Shown here: positions 8,638-17,505 of the stretch, in pieces
How positions within the stretch are numbered: position 1 is the first letter of the stretch
How the letters are laid out: each line of letters begins with the position of its first letter
Source: an uncultured cyanobacterium
GTDB taxonomy: Bacteria; Cyanobacteriota; Cyanobacteriia; Cyanobacteriales; Nostocaceae
Direction of reading: 5' to 3'
Length of the DNA stretch: 64,000 nucleotides
NCBI GenBank assembly: GCA_903848645.1
Contig: CAINGU010000063.1
Location: 1 to 64,000, forward strand
Notes under the pieces: generated by a model
The model's input: the letters and a program-made list of their open reading frames with translations, nothing else
The model's database searches: none
Told to the model about the DNA's origin: nothing
Made by a program: the position numbers and the translations under genes

Positions 8638-9996
8638 CTAGGTTGTTGAAAGTTTGTCATTTTTAATATTATTAGCAGCCGCAAATAGTGCGCCATTCAA
8701 TAACCATAATTCCATACCCCCTTGACTATTAAATATAGGATAATTAAAGGTAATGGCTATAGCACCAAGATTGTAAGCAAAAACCAATCCACCCCACAGC
8801 GAAAAGTCACCTAATTTACGATTAATAGCAATTTTCCAAGCAGTAATGCAGGCAAAATAAAGTGCAGCAACATAAGCAAATATCAGTGGTACACCTCCAT
8901 CTAATAGCCACCCTGTCCACTGGATTTCTACCCAAATAGGTTGGGACTCCAGATAGGTGTTATCACCAAAATAGTTATTCATCATTCCCCAACGCCCTAA
9001 ACCAGCCCCCAAAGGATATTTAGGTAGTAAGTCGTTAATAGTATCCTGCAAAAAATGTCCCCTATTTTCCTGGTATACTTGGTTAGCAGAACCAGCAAAT
9101 AAGCTAGTTATCCGTTTGAGGGTAGACTGACCTCCAATTGCTACTGCCCAGGAAAACGTTGCTATAAACAAAGCTGTTACACTGGAAACCATCATTGTCA
9201 AACGGGCAATCTGGGCTGTCCTGATTAAGACTACTGCTAATAAGATCATAGAAATAGCAGCCAACACCAAAACAGAACGAACTTGAGACAAATAGATGCA
9301 AAATAGCCCAATACCACCACTAGTTATCCCAGCAATTCGTAAAATCGGATTTTTGTATTTGATGGCAATAACAACACCAAACAACAAAGCATAAAAACCA
9401 GCAGTTGCTGCCCCTCCTGGTGCGTCAGTCAACCCCGTTGGCCGATACACTTGTACGCCATTAGCTAACGTAATTAATAAGTTATCTCCACCATAGGTAC
9501 TATTCTTAATAACTGTGGAAAGAGATGGCTGAAATTTGCCAGGAAAGTACATTTGTAACACCCCAAAACATGAACTGAGAGTGTGAATTCCCCACATCAA
9601 AAATATTAAACTATTGAACCCAACCTGTGTAATTTTTAAACCTCTCGCCCAAAATAGGGGACTGAGAATGGCAAGATATATGGCACATTCAGCCAGCCCA
9701 GCCGTTATAGAATTAATCTGAGGATGTAAACTCAACTCTAACACCAGGATGGCCATGACTATCAATGCTGGGTTAGTGGCAGGATGTTTGTTTCCTTCTG
9801 GTTTCAACTTTACTAATAAAAACAGACTCAGTGCGAAGGTGGCAATCCGCATGGGTATACGGATAAGACCTATTTGGGGAATCAATAATAATAGTTGAAG
9901 GGTAAACTGGATGAGAATGAAGTTGTGCGCCCATGTCCAGTTTAGTTTTTCCCAGATAGAAGCATTTAGTAAGTTATGTTCTGTTTGGCTAATCAC
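8638..9996 (-). CDS. O-antigen ligase / Wzy-like polymerase family membrane protein
   Basis: This 452-residue protein has about 11-12 membrane helices and one large loop around residues 290-360 containing RGHFLQDTINDLLPKYPLGAGLGRWGMM. A G-x-G-x-G-x-W loop is the usual position of the periplasmic catalytic loop in WaaL/Wzy proteins. It would polymerise or transfer lipid-linked glycan at the outer face of the plasma membrane. It follows the acetyltransferase gene by 35 bases on the same strand. Sequence does not separate polymerase from ligase; with a Wzc-like protein nearby, polymerase is the better guess. Confidence 0.75.
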   Translation of the reverse strand: MISQTEHNLLNASIWEKLNWTWAHNFILIQFTLQLLLLIPQIGLIRIPMRIATFALSLFLLVKLKPEGNKHPATNPALIVMAILVLELSLHPQINSITAGLAECAIYLAILSPLFWARGLKITQVGFNSLIFLMWGIHTLSSCFGVLQMYFPGKFQPSLSTVIKNSTYGGDNLLITLANGVQVYRPTGLTDAPGGAATAGFYALLFGVVIAIKYKNPILRIAGITSGGIGLFCIYLSQVRSVLVLAAISMILLAVVLIRTAQIARLTMMVSSVTALFIATFSWAVAIGGQSTLKRITSLFAGSANQVYQENRGHFLQDTINDLLPKYPLGAGLGRWGMMNNYFGDNTYLESQPIWVEIQWTGWLLDGGVPLIFAYVAALYFACITAWKIAINRKLGDFSLWGGLVFAYNLGAIAITFNYPIFNSQGGMELWLLNGALFAAANNIKNDKLSTT

Positions 9997-10031
9997 TCAA
10001 TTTACCTAAATATAAATAATTTAATTTATCC

Positions 10032-10514
10032 CTATCTATTACTAACAGATTCATCATTCATGCTGCTTGTAGATAGTGCTTTTTGGATTGGTTTTGCTGG
10101 TACTCCTACTACTGTTTGACCTGGTGGTACATCCTTTGTAACTACAGCATTAGCGCCAATTATTGCACCATTACCAATGGTTAAACTTTGGTATCCCCGT
10201 CCAACTATCACTACTCCAGTACCAATAATGACATCATCCCCAATAAAAACTTTATGTTCAGAGCCAATGGGAACATTAGCAGCTATTGTGACATTGTGAA
10301 ATATTTCCACACGATGCCCTATTTTTGTGTTGCAGTGAATAACGACACCTAAAGCATAATGTTGAAGTTTAATATCTTTTTCCATTTCTACTTCTGGAGG
10401 CAGAATAGCATGAAATATTAAAAAGTTAATTGCTTTCAATATCCGAGCCATAAAATACATTTTTCTTTGATAAGCTTGGCTACTTAGCCACCATAAATAA
10501 GAGGGATTTAACAT
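10032..10514 (-). CDS. Hexapeptide-repeat (CysE/WcaF-like) acetyltransferase
   Basis: This 160-residue protein has a left-handed beta-helix built of isoleucine-led hexapeptides ([24 protein letters not shown], then [17 protein letters not shown], then [20 protein letters not shown]). It ends in VVGVPAKPI, the standard acyl-CoA-binding end. A conserved His is present (IFHN). Such enzymes O-acetylate sugars or serine; in this glycan cluster sugar O-acetylation is more likely. The N-terminus ([20 protein letters not shown]) resembles the serine acetyltransferase-like cap. Confidence 0.8.
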   Translation of the reverse strand: MLNPSYLWWLSSQAYQRKMYFMARILKAINFLIFHAILPPEVEMEKDIKLQHYALGVVIHCNTKIGHRVEIFHNVTIAANVPIGSEHKVFIGDDVIIGTGVVIVGRGYQSLTIGNGAIIGANAVVTKDVPPGQTVVGVPAKPIQKALSTSSMNDESVSNR

Positions 10515-10559
10515 AATTATCCTTGATTTTAATTTTAAAAGAAAATTAGAAGCTCCATT

Positions 10560-11234
10560 TCATGATTTCTGACCTACACAAAGAATATTGTCACTAAAAG
10601 CCCGACCCCGAAAACCTAAACTTTTCGGCCAGTTCCAAGGTGTAAAAGGTATCCGTCCACAATGACTATAATCTATGTTAATATTAGTCAAACCGCACTC
10701 TGTAAATATTCTAATTAAGTCAATTTCCAATAATGCAGTTATATGGGCGGGATAAAGACCAGGTGCTTCTTGAAAGGCGTTAAACTGATTTTTGAGAATT
10801 AACGTTAACTTGCTCAACAGGCTTAAATTATTAGGTGTAGTCACAATTACCAATCCACCTGGTTTAGTTAACCTAAACAATTCTCGCATCAAAGCTCGTG
10901 GGTTTTCTAGGTGTTCAATAACCTCCACTGCACAGACTACATCAGCCACTTGTTCTAGTAAAGGTACTTTGCCAATATCTAAATCAAAAGGAATAAATTC
11001 TATCGGTGTCGGTAAATCATCATAGCGAACAGCGTCTACACCAAGATAACGGTTAAAGCCATTATTTACCAATGAATAAAGTTTGCCCTGACCACAACCC
11101 ACATCTACCAATACACCACCTTGAGAATGTCCTTGGGCTATTATTCTCGCTACCATTTGATAGATATGATCGCCACTAGCACCAAGGCTTTGTTTTGCCC
11201 TATTTTCAACATTACTGACATCAGATAAAGTCAT
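10560..11234 (-). CDS. Class I SAM-dependent methyltransferase
   Basis: The 224 residues show motif I VLVDVGCGQGKLYSL, the acidic LGVDAVRYDDL, then VCAVEVIEHLENPRALMREL and GGLVIVTTPN. This is the Methyltransf_11/23 pattern (EVIEHL is typical of UbiG-like and glycan-modifying enzymes). Its start codon overlaps the stop of the upstream glycosyltransferase by four bases. The substrate is unknown, probably a sugar or lipid carrier intermediate. Confidence 0.8.
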   Translation of the reverse strand: MTLSDVSNVENRAKQSLGASGDHIYQMVARIIAQGHSQGGVLVDVGCGQGKLYSLVNNGFNRYLGVDAVRYDDLPTPIEFIPFDLDIGKVPLLEQVADVVCAVEVIEHLENPRALMRELFRLTKPGGLVIVTTPNNLSLLSKLTLILKNQFNAFQEAPGLYPAHITALLEIDLIRIFTECGLTNINIDYSHCGRIPFTPWNWPKSLGFRGRAFSDNILCVGQKS

Positions 11235-12355
11235 GCCACTACCTCCTGTTTAACAACTTGAGAAAGCAGATTGTAAACCCGATTTAGCTGCTTTTCAGGA
11301 TTACACAAATACTCAGCCCTGGACTTACCACCAGATGATAAAGTTGCTCTTTCACTAGGACTATTAATCAATGCACTTAAAACATCACTTAAGGCATTGA
11401 TATCATGAGGAGCAACCAAGCGCCCACAGGAATCATCAACAATTTCCATTGCTCCCCCCATAGCTGTTGTCACCACTGGTAAACCTGCATAAAGCGCTTC
11501 TATAAAGGCAATTCCAAAAGGTTCAGAACCACTATTGGGCTGACAATGAATATCCGCAGATGCTAACAAGTATGGTACATCAGAACGTTGTCCCAAAAAG
11601 CGAACCTGTTCACTAATACCCAGTTTTTTGACTTGAGTTTCCAATTCTTGCAGATATTCCGCTTCATGGGGACGTTGCACTCCTCCAGCTATCCAACATA
11701 CCCACCCTGGTACTTCCCGCAATTGTCCTAAAGCCGAGATTAACAGACTTTGACCTTTCCAGCGTTCCAGACGAGAGGCTTGAATGATGACTATAGCATT
11801 ATCAGGAGTATTGAGTTCGGCTCTTACAGATTGGCGAATTGAAGCATCATTAACAATATTTGCAGGAGCTACAGGTAGATAAACAGTCTCACAGTGAGTT
11901 TGATAAAGTTTCGTTACAGTCCCTTGGGTGTAATGACTATTAGCAATCACTAAATCTGGAATAACTAACTTTGCTAACTGTTCTAAAACCTGGTTGCCAT
12001 TCACTGTATCATGACACCAAAAAATCAGCGGTATGTGATTAGCCTTGACAACTGAGCCAAAAATTCCTTGTACCCAGCAACCATGACAAATCACTACATC
12101 AAATTGTTCTTGTTTGAGGACTTTTTGGAGTTGATTTCTCGCGTTCCATACAGTCCAAGGATGACTAATTTTAACGTTACCTAATTGATGTACTTTCGCT
12201 CCTAAATTTTGGAGTTCGTCAGCTAATCTACCTGGAAAACACAAAGCAAACTGAGGCTGCATTTGTTGACATAAACCTTGGTATTTGGCTAAAGTTACCA
12301 ATAGGGTTTCAATTCCCCCAAAGATATTTCCTGAGTAAATATGCAGGATTTTCAT
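11231..12355 (-). CDS. GT4-family glycosyltransferase
   Basis: A 374-residue GT-B transferase. MKILHIYSGNIFGGIETLLVTLA gives the acceptor-domain glycine loop. IIQASRLERWKGQSLLISAL and WIAGGVQRPHE mark the nucleotide-sugar domain, and the E-x7-E motif sits in SEPFGIAFIEALYAGLPVV followed by GGAMEIV. It overlaps its neighbours by four bases at both ends (12352-12355 and 11231-11234), so it is in the middle of a tightly coupled operon. Confidence 0.85.
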   Translation of the reverse strand: MKILHIYSGNIFGGIETLLVTLAKYQGLCQQMQPQFALCFPGRLADELQNLGAKVHQLGNVKISHPWTVWNARNQLQKVLKQEQFDVVICHGCWVQGIFGSVVKANHIPLIFWCHDTVNGNQVLEQLAKLVIPDLVIANSHYTQGTVTKLYQTHCETVYLPVAPANIVNDASIRQSVRAELNTPDNAIVIIQASRLERWKGQSLLISALGQLREVPGWVCWIAGGVQRPHEAEYLQELETQVKKLGISEQVRFLGQRSDVPYLLASADIHCQPNSGSEPFGIAFIEALYAGLPVVTTAMGGAMEIVDDSCGRLVAPHDINALSDVLSALINSPSERATLSSGGKSRAEYLCNPEKQLNRVYNLLSQVVKQEVVA

Positions 12356-13563
12356 AGTAAATTCACGGGTGATTGTAGTGTAGTGTAATTCAATTCTGAA
12401 CTCAAAATTTTGTCATATATATTCAAACTACGTTCACCCATAGAAATATGATTAAAATATTCGGCGCGGCTTTGGCAAGCTTTAACGAGTCTATCACGTA
12501 GTCCTGGCTGACGCAGTAGACGATTGGCCGCTTGAGCTAAAGCCTCCGGGTTATTAATAGGTATTGTTAAACCTTCCTGTTCATGACGACTAACCCAAGC
12601 AACTCCACTACAGGGAATATTGGCATTAATCACCGGACAACCACTAGCCATTGCTTCTACCTGAACTAAGCCAAATCCCTCGCTGCGGACATTAGAAGGA
12701 AACCAAAGAGCGGTAGCAGCATGATAAGCTCCTACAAGTTGATCTTCACTGACATGACCTAACCAAACAATGCGGTTTTCAACTCCTAATTTTCTAGCTA
12801 ATGCTCTTAACTTTGCTTCTAAAGCTCCAACTCCAATGATAACGAGTTTTCCGCGTACTCTTGTGAGAGCCTGAATAGCTATATGCAAGGCTTTGTAATA
12901 GACTATTCTACCCACAGCCAGCCAGATTGTATCTCCATGTTCTTGCTGAAGACTGCGACTGTAAGCGAGTGCTTTTTGATGCGGTTGTCTATAAGTTTCA
13001 ATATCTAAACCTAGTGGGAGTGCGTTTAATTTATGAGGATAAAATTGCAGAAATTTTGAGCCTTGAATATACTGAAAACTAGTAGTTAATATTTGTGAAC
13101 TTTGACTGTAAATAATATGTTCAAAAGGACGCAAGGCATATTTTAAGATTTTTTGTTTAATGACATCACTATGGTGAGTAATTACTAAAGGTATTTTCCT
13201 ATTCAACATGGTTAAAGCCATGAGCATAGTTGGATTAGGAGTATGGAGATGAAAAATAGTATTTGGTTTGTTAACAAATTTATTAATTTCTTGGCACAGT
13301 CCTGAACAAATATCAAATCTAGCTACTGATAAAAGCCGACCAAGACGGGTAATTTGAACATTTCTATCCATTTCATAAACAGTCCTGGTTTTAGTCGCTA
13401 AATGTCCCTGTTCATCAAATCCATTGACACAAATTACATGAACTTCTGCACCCATAGCTGCTTGAGTTCTGGCTAGAGTTTGAATATGAGTTTCTATACC
13501 TCCTCTATCTGGAGGATAATATTTAGACAAATGAACAATCCGGATATTAGTAGTTTTTTGCAT
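12352..13563 (-). CDS. GT4-family glycosyltransferase
   Basis: A 403-residue GT-B enzyme with IVHLSKYYPPDRGGIETHIQ at the N-terminus (Gly-Gly acceptor loop), HLHTPNPTMLMAL, IWLAVGRIVYYKALHIAIQAL in the donor domain and the E-x7-E motif in SEGFGLVQVEAMASGCPVI. It starts with ATG at 13563, downstream of MITE1, and overlaps the next glycosyltransferase by four bases. Its promoter may lie in the 13564-13722 spacer or be read through from the exosortase gene. Confidence 0.85.
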   Translation of the reverse strand: MQKTTNIRIVHLSKYYPPDRGGIETHIQTLARTQAAMGAEVHVICVNGFDEQGHLATKTRTVYEMDRNVQITRLGRLLSVARFDICSGLCQEINKFVNKPNTIFHLHTPNPTMLMALTMLNRKIPLVITHHSDVIKQKILKYALRPFEHIIYSQSSQILTTSFQYIQGSKFLQFYPHKLNALPLGLDIETYRQPHQKALAYSRSLQQEHGDTIWLAVGRIVYYKALHIAIQALTRVRGKLVIIGVGALEAKLRALARKLGVENRIVWLGHVSEDQLVGAYHAATALWFPSNVRSEGFGLVQVEAMASGCPVINANIPCSGVAWVSRHEQEGLTIPINNPEALAQAANRLLRQPGLRDRLVKACQSRAEYFNHISMGERSLNIYDKILSSELNYTTLQSPVNLL

Positions 13564-13722
13564 TTTGCTAACTCGTAAATTTATAGGGAAATTAAATTGT
13601 CAGAAATGGCTAACGCCACGCTTCGCTATCAAGATGTCCAGGATTAAAGGATTAACAGGATGAAAGATGAAAACAGAGATTCTATTACCAATTACCTATT
13701 ACTAAAATAAAAATTTATTTAA

Positions 13723-13896
13723 GAGGATGTTTGAAAAGTCTAATTTCTTACTAGTCCCGGCGACTGGAAGTCGCGGCTATACAGACGAAACCCACCTGCG
13801 TGGGTTTGAAAACCTTAATTTTCAGTTAGTCCGCGCAGGCGGACTTTGTTTGTGTAGTAGCGATTTATAATCGCCGGAAACTTTTCAAACACCCTC
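13723..13896. mobile_element. MITE with IS5-like ends (MITE1)
   Basis: A 174-bp non-coding element with imperfect inverted ends. The left reads GAGGATGTTTGAAAAGT and the right, reverse-complemented, GAGGGTGTTTGAAAAGT. A 3-bp TAA duplication flanks it (13720-13722 and 13897-13899). GAG-starting ends with TNA duplications fit the IS5/IS1031 group. The inside (13777-13857) is a hairpin-rich core also found at 54643-54712. The right end and its duplication form the stop codon of the exosortase gene. It has no transposase and would need one in trans. Confidence 0.75.
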
Positions 13897-15470
13897 TAAG
13901 ATTTTAGCAATAAAGATTGCCATTTAGGGTAGTTGTCTAACCAAATTGACTGTAAAATAGGATAGATACTAGAGGCTGAAACTCCATTTAAAGGAACAGA
14001 TAACTGTGTCCATAAACAACGATCATCTCTCAGCACATTTTGACCAAAAAGCCAAGGTAAAACCCGGCGCATGGTTAAGTCGTATTTATAGCGGTTTTGC
14101 ATAAATTGAGCGGAGTTAACTGTGCTACCTCCACGAGGATTAACACAGGCTGTAAAGTAAGCTTGTTTACTATCCTCATAGATAATATAGTATCCTATTT
14201 CTGGTGAATACATAACTTGTTTTTGGATATTTTTAAGTGAATCTTGCTTTTTTCCATCTAAAAATGGGTTTTGATTGCCTCTAGTATTGGTCATGTAACG
14301 AATTTGTAATTGTAGTTGCTGATTTTGACTGAGGTAGTTATAATCTTTCCCAGATTGGAACGTGAAAAAATTTTCTGTATTTATATATATTTTCTGTTCT
14401 GGTAAAGAAGTAAATTTAATTTGTTGCCACTTGTTTAAGGCAACTTGTTGTGGTAAAATATTAGGGTTATTGATGGATTTTCTCGTAGCAATTAAAGAGA
14501 TGGCTGTGAGGATAATTCCTAGCCAAGTCCCAACTAAAAATAAGCGCCGTTTTGGTTGAATTAGTTGTTTCTGAATAGGTTTATCTGTGTCTGGAGATGA
14601 ATTTTCTAATGGTAATATCCAATTACATAAAAAGGCATAAGTAATAGTTGCAAAGGTCATAAAAATAACTGCGCCTGTTTGTCCGTGCCAATATGTAAAC
14701 AGACTTTTGTTATTGACGACAAAGACTAATAAAGAAACACGAATACAGCCTGTGAAAAAGCCAACACTAATAGTAGATATAAATAATAAGCATTTTTGCC
14801 GCCAAGTTAGGGGAAAAACAGTTACCATAATTAAAAGTGTGAGCTTAAATAACCAGAGGATTAATACCCCACCTGTACAAGCATAAAGAACTCTTACTTG
14901 GCCAGTAGGGAGTTTAACTAAATCTCCGTAATGAGTGGCTTGAAAGCCAATATAGTGCAGTGAAAAGGCGGATATGGTAGCGGTTAATTCGTTAAAGTGG
15001 AGACGAGAATCAAAGATTTCATTGATAAAGCTAAAGGGGAAAAGCATTAAGCATAATATTAAAAATAATCGCCAATGCTGCTTGAATCCTGAAAAGCCAA
15101 AGGAGAGTAATCCTAATCCTAAACCAGCGATAATGGGGGCATAACGAAAGAGAGTTAAGTCTAAATGCCAAAAATGAAGAGGTCTAAATATAACTATAAA
15201 TAATAGTCCTAAGCCTAACCAACTAGAAACCCAATTTGGGGTATTTTCTTGATAGCGATTTTGCCATAATAAATATAAAATTCCTCCCCAATAAATTGCA
15301 TAGAAGCTGATTTCCTCACTTTCAATGGGGTGAGTTCTAATCATATCTAAATGCCAAACTCCCAGAGTGGTAAAAATCCCCATCAAGTAAAACCATTGGG
15401 TTTGTAATAATGGTGATATCTGAGTTAAAAATTCTTTTTTGATTGCGGTAATTTTTGGATTAATTAGCAT
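13896..15470 (-). CDS. Cyanoexosortase fused to an EpsI-like associated domain
   Basis: The first 290 residues are a polytopic exosortase with the expected triad: Cys198 in VLYACTGG, Arg244 in GCIRVSLL and His262 in YWHGQTG. Exosortases cleave and probably re-anchor PEP-CTERM proteins at the cell surface. A linker leads to another membrane helix (about 309-328) and a soluble domain (about 335-524, with QLQIRYMTNTRGN) that looks like the separately encoded cyanoexosortase A system-associated/EpsI protein. Exosortases alone are about 280 residues, so 524 indicates a fusion. HpsJ-like and PEP-CTERM genes lie just upstream on the same strand. The TAG stop is formed by MITE1. The A-type assignment is by pattern only. 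Confidence 0.8.
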   Translation of the reverse strand: MLINPKITAIKKEFLTQISPLLQTQWFYLMGIFTTLGVWHLDMIRTHPIESEEISFYAIYWGGILYLLWQNRYQENTPNWVSSWLGLGLLFIVIFRPLHFWHLDLTLFRYAPIIAGLGLGLLSFGFSGFKQHWRLFLILCLMLFPFSFINEIFDSRLHFNELTATISAFSLHYIGFQATHYGDLVKLPTGQVRVLYACTGGVLILWLFKLTLLIMVTVFPLTWRQKCLLFISTISVGFFTGCIRVSLLVFVVNNKSLFTYWHGQTGAVIFMTFATITYAFLCNWILPLENSSPDTDKPIQKQLIQPKRRLFLVGTWLGIILTAISLIATRKSINNPNILPQQVALNKWQQIKFTSLPEQKIYINTENFFTFQSGKDYNYLSQNQQLQLQIRYMTNTRGNQNPFLDGKKQDSLKNIQKQVMYSPEIGYYIIYEDSKQAYFTACVNPRGGSTVNSAQFMQNRYKYDLTMRRVLPWLFGQNVLRDDRCLWTQLSVPLNGVSASSIYPILQSIWLDNYPKWQSLLLKS

Positions 15471-15488
15471 TTGTATTTACCATTCTTA

Positions 15489-15747
15489 GAGGATGTTTGA
15501 AAAGTTTTTAATGTATAAAGAGACCCCTCTCCAAACCTCTCCCCTACCAGGGGAGAGGCTTTAAAACCCCCATTCCAGCTAACAAAAGTTTTTCCGTTTC
15601 CCTCTCCTCTTAGGAGAGGGTTAGGGAGAGGTAGGGAAGGGGTGCTGGGGGGTTAGGTTTTTGGAGATTATGGGTTTCATATAATACTTTATGGTTAACG
15701 CCACGCTATGCCTTCGGCACACTTCGTGAACGCTATCAAACAACCTC
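15489..15747. mobile_element. MITE-like element (MITE2)
   Basis: A 259-bp non-coding element starting GAGGATGTTTGAAAAGTTTT and ending in the reverse complement of GAGGTTGTTTGATAG. It is flanked by TTA duplications (15486-15488 and 15748-15750). The interior carries a CTCTCC...GGAGAGG hairpin repeat and, near the right end, a copy of the ACGCCACGCTATG-type repeat. It fills the gap between the hpsJ-like gene and the exosortase gene, and the right duplication is the hpsJ-like TAA stop codon. Confidence 0.65.
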
Positions 15748-16491
15748 TTATCGCTGACTTTTCTCAATGGTGCGTGTCCAACTGGTTAACCTCCAGAGGA
15801 TAATAAAACAAACTCCTGAGATGATTGCACCTATGTTGATTCTGACTGCGGTTTTAATCAGGTTTTTTGTTTGTTCTCGTTTGGCTGTATTGGCAACATT
15901 GATAGCATTTTGAGCGGAGTTTTGAATTTGTTGGGAGATTTTATTTTTTAAGTCTTGGGGGGATTGCTGAGAATTGGGTTCTATGGGGATATTCAAACTT
16001 GCGGCTATGCTAGTTAGTTGTTGGGGAGATGTGACAGTTTTTAATTTTTCTGTAATTTTTTGGATTTGCTCTTGTTGTTGTGATTGTTGAGTGGCAAATT
16101 GATTGTTAATAGTTCTATAAATTGTCAGACTATTATTAATTCCCAAAGGCAACATTAATAAATAAAATATGCCAATGACTAAGGATATCCAAGATAAAAA
16201 TTTTAATATACCGATTTGTTTAACATTAACAATGCTGCTTTGGTTGAATACAAAGATAAATGCAAATCCTAGTAAAATACTCCAAACATGATCTACCATT
16301 TGGCTAATGGCCTGAAATTCCCAATTCGGATTTGTTAGCTGGGGAGGGAGGAGAATAGCGAGGTAGTCAAATAGGGAAAATATGAGGAGGCTATAACCAA
16401 GAAATCGTAATAAGGCAAAGGAACGCTTTTCAATAAATTCTGTAATTTCTATGGGTTTGCTAGGGGTTTTTTCGGCTTTTTTGGCTTTCAT
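15748..16491 (-). CDS. HpsJ-like membrane protein, exosortase-associated
   Basis: A 247-residue protein with three N-terminal membrane helices (about 27-48, 66-84, 93-117), a Gln-rich helical section (about 125-205; QQSQQQEQIQKITEKL and PQQLTSIAASLNIPIEP) and a final helix (about 214-233). This layout matches HpsJ-like proteins of hormogonium polysaccharide and cyanoexosortase loci. The exact role is unknown; it is proposed to help polysaccharide or exosortase function at the membrane. It lies between the PEP-CTERM gene and the exosortase gene, same strand. Its TAA stop is the MITE2 target duplication. Confidence 0.65.
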   Translation of the reverse strand: MKAKKAEKTPSKPIEITEFIEKRSFALLRFLGYSLLIFSLFDYLAILLPPQLTNPNWEFQAISQMVDHVWSILLGFAFIFVFNQSSIVNVKQIGILKFLSWISLVIGIFYLLMLPLGINNSLTIYRTINNQFATQQSQQQEQIQKITEKLKTVTSPQQLTSIAASLNIPIEPNSQQSPQDLKNKISQQIQNSAQNAINVANTAKREQTKNLIKTAVRINIGAIISGVCFIILWRLTSWTRTIEKSQR

Positions 16492-16713
16492 TAGTTTGTA
16501 ATTAGCTTGTTCTGGGAATTAATTTAATTATGTCTCGTTCTCTTCGTCAATATTAGAAATCATTGCAATATCAGCCACCTAAAAAACAGTTGGGGGATTT
16601 GGTTGTTAAAGGATTTGGATATTAGCAATTTTCACACACCCAAGAAAAGAACAAAAGCCTCACCCCAACAGGTATTTAACTAGTTTGTAATTGTGAAGTA
16701 GTGGAAAAGTTTA

Positions 16714-17349
16714 TCAAGAGCGAACCGCTACAACAGGGTTGGCAATGCGGGTTTTTGATGCTATGCTTTTCCTTACTTTTCTCATTGCACCCAGCGCTAG
16801 TAGAGAGCCTACTGCGGGAATGGTTGCGCCTCCGGGGATGTTGTCGAAGGGGACAGCTTCAGCAGAGAACGCTCCCCTCCAGCTATTGTTTTGATCATTC
16901 ATTAATGTAGCTCCTATATATTGACTTGTTGTTATTTGATTTGTTGTTATTTGATTTGTTGTTGTGTTACCTTGATCATCAACAAAAGGCAGTATATCAT
17001 CATCTGATTGATATGTTAATGTCCCTTGAACGGATTGCTCCATGGCTAACTTGTACTTAATCCCTCCTATATTGGTAAAGCTTACCCCATTAACGTTGAG
17101 AGGGAATTGGTTATCATTTCCACTCCACACCCCAGCACCCAACAGAGATCCAATAGGAGTTCCACCGACACTTCCAGAAATTCCGGTTATTGTATTGCCC
17201 GTGACATCGAATGTTCCACTCGTGTTTGCTAAACCCGAGAAACTCCAGTTATACGTCAGTGCATGAGCAGGAGACATACTAGCAAGGACACCAGCAACAG
17301 CGCTACCAACAACTAATGGTAAAAGACGAGATAGGGATTTGAGTTTCAT
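16714..17349 (-). CDS. Secreted PEP-CTERM-like protein (cyanobacterial PF variant)
   Basis: A 211-residue protein with a clear signal peptide (SRLLPLVVGSAVAGVLASM, cut near SPAHA, about residue 30) and a Gly/Thr/Asn-rich beta body. Its C-terminus has AVPFDNIPGG, then the short hydrophobic IPAVGSLLALGAM and basic RKVRKSIASKTR. That is the tripartite exosortase signal, with PF in place of PEP and an unusually long tail (about 12 residues after the basic patch). QITTN is repeated near residue 135 and encoded by a 15-bp tandem repeat. The exosortase two genes downstream is its presumed processor. The function of the body is unknown. Confidence 0.65.
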   Translation of the reverse strand: MKLKSLSRLLPLVVGSAVAGVLASMSPAHALTYNWSFSGLANTSGTFDVTGNTITGISGSVGGTPIGSLLGAGVWSGNDNQFPLNVNGVSFTNIGGIKYKLAMEQSVQGTLTYQSDDDILPFVDDQGNTTTNQITTNQITTSQYIGATLMNDQNNSWRGAFSAEAVPFDNIPGGATIPAVGSLLALGAMRKVRKSIASKTRIANPVVAVRS

Positions 17350-17400
17350 GTTCTTTCTGATATGCTTATAAGTTTACGGAGGATATAAAAAAGATGATAC

Positions 17401-17442
17401 TACCGATTCAGTATTAAAATCAATATTAAAATTTACCGATTC
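17401..17442. promoter_or_regulatory. Symmetric direct repeats between divergent genes
   Basis: TACCGATTC occurs at 17401-17409 and 17434-17442, bracketing two copies of a 12-base block (AGTATTAAAATC and AATATTAAAATT). The 33-bp spacing is about three helical turns. It lies between the divergent PEP-CTERM and wzc-like genes, so it may be a shared regulator site. An inverted pair TTATGGTAT/ATACCATAA (17450-17458 and 17493-17501) precedes the wzc-like ATG. Confidence 0.35.
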
Positions 17443-17505
17443 TATACTCTTATGGTATTGTTGTATAAAAATAACTAAAATTTGACTACCCCATACCATA
17501 AATAT

